Source: Bordetella parapertussis
GTDB lineage: Bacteria > Pseudomonadota > Gammaproteobacteria > Burkholderiales > Burkholderiaceae_C
Length of the DNA stretch: 7,229 bases
Reading direction: 5' to 3'
Assembly: GCA_945907335.1 (NCBI GenBank)
Contig: CAMDSU010000089.1
Coordinates: 1-7,229, forward strand
In this document: positions 6,485 through 7,229 of the stretch, piece by piece
Layout of the letters: every line of letters starts with the position of its first letter
How positions within the stretch are numbered: position 1 is the first letter of the stretch
The notes under the pieces: model-generated
Databases searched by the model: none
The model's input: only the letters and a program-made list of their open reading frames with translations
What the model was told of the DNA's origin: nothing
Made by a program: the position numbers and the translations under genes

Positions 6485-7229
6485 ATGACCATCACAACGG
6501 TTGCCGAGTTTGCCAAGGAACTCAAAAAATCTCCAGATACGCTGCTTGAACAGTTGAAATCAGCGGGTGTCGCCAAGTCTTCATCTGCTGATCCGCTGAC
6601 CGATGCAGACAAGCAGAAATTGCTGGGCTATTTAAAAGCCAGCCATGGCACTGACTCGCCTGAGCGTAAAAAAATCACGCTGGTTAAAAAATCTACATCG
6701 GAAATCAAGCAGGCTGATGCCACTGGCAAGGCCCGAACGATTCAAGTTGAAGTTCGCAAAAAACGCACCTTCGTCAAGCGTGACGATGCAGACGCCAACG
6801 ACACCGAAGAACCGGTGGCAGTCCAGACGCCTGCTGCACCGATTCTCGACCAGGCCGAATTGGCCAGGCGCGAAGAGGAAGCTCGCCGCCAAGCTGAATT
6901 CATTCGTCGACAAGAAGAAGAGTTAGCTGAAAAGCGCCGTCTGCGTGAAGCGCAAGAAGCCAAAGAACGTGAAGCTTCAGCTATGGCTGAAGAACCTGCC
7001 ACCGCCAAAGACGATGACAATGGTGACGCCAAAACCGCCAGAGCCAAAGCGCTGGCTGAAGAGCGTGAGGCGGCTGCCAAGGCCAGCGCAGAGGAAGATG
7101 CCGCTCGCGCCAAAGACTTGGATTCACGTCGACGCACCGCATTGGCGGAAGCCGAAGCCATTCGCTCGATGATGAATGCGCCTAAAAAGGTGCTTGTTGC
7201 GAAAAAACCTGCGGTTGAAAAAACCGAAA
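6485..7229 (+). CDS. infB: Translation initiation factor IF-2, N-terminal part
   Basis: The first 248 codons of infB, still open at the right window edge. IF-2 is the GTPase that brings initiator tRNA to the 30S subunit and drives subunit joining. Only the variable N-terminal region is present. Residues 1-50 form an IF2_N domain, starting [20 protein letters not shown] and containing [10 protein letters not shown] and [14 protein letters not shown] basic linker follows with KKITLVKKS and [10 protein letters not shown], the latter typical of the IF2-associated region of proteobacteria. From about residue 123 to 235 there is a long, highly charged Glu/Arg/Ala helix, probably extended or coiled. 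The GTPase domain with its P-loop would lie downstream. The start has a good ribosome binding site, and the gene follows nusA as in nearly all bacteria. E. coli also makes shorter IF-2 forms from internal starts. Here I see in-frame Met167 but no convincing ribosome binding site for it. Confidence 0.95.
   Translation, partial: MTITTVAEFAKELKKSPDTLLEQLKSAGVAKSSSADPLTDADKQKLLGYLKASHGTDSPERKKITLVKKSTSEIKQADATGKARTIQVEVRKKRTFVKRDDADANDTEEPVAVQTPAAPILDQAELARREEEARRQAEFIRRQEEELAEKRRLREAQEAKEREASAMAEEPATAKDDDNGDAKTARAKALAEEREAAAKASAEEDAARAKDLDSRRRTALAEAEAIRSMMNAPKKVLVAKKPAVEKTE

Overview
The window is ordinary chromosomal sequence from a proteobacterium, most likely a betaproteobacterium of the order Burkholderiales (Comamonadaceae-like). 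This rests on the style of the RimP, NusA and IF-2 N-terminal sequences, the rimP-nusA-infB gene order, the heavy use of TTG for leucine, and a base composition that looks only slightly GC-rich by eye. The genus cannot be resolved. All genes lie on the + strand and coding density is very high. I see no mobile element, CRISPR array, rRNA or tRNA.

Region 1 (start to 4323) is a peptide-type ABC importer operon of the YejABEF family. It holds the C-terminal part of a family-5 periplasmic binding protein (yejA-like, cut by the left edge), the two inner-membrane permeases yejB and yejE, and a double-domain ATPase, yejF. The genes are 1 base apart, 5 bases apart and overlapping by 4 bases, so they are almost certainly one transcript with translational coupling. 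The binding protein would capture a peptide in the periplasm, YejB and YejE would form the channel, and YejF would power transport.

Region 2 (4324 to 4400) is the only intergenic stretch of note. It holds a -10-like TACAAT and then a strong Rho-independent terminator (7 to 9 bp GC-rich stem followed by eight T). The T run ends only 16 bases before the GTG start of rimP.

Region 3 (4401 to the right edge) is the conserved transcription/translation operon: rimP (30S maturation), nusA (transcription elongation, termination and antitermination factor) and the first 248 codons of infB (initiation factor IF-2). rimP and nusA overlap by 4 bases, and infB follows 24 bases after nusA with a good ribosome binding site.

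The most interesting point is the terminator. Too little space is left after it for a promoter, so every rimP-nusA-infB transcript starting upstream must read through it. That makes it a candidate attenuator, possibly sensed by NusA itself. Otherwise the window is well explained by known families, and I found no sign of an undescribed system.
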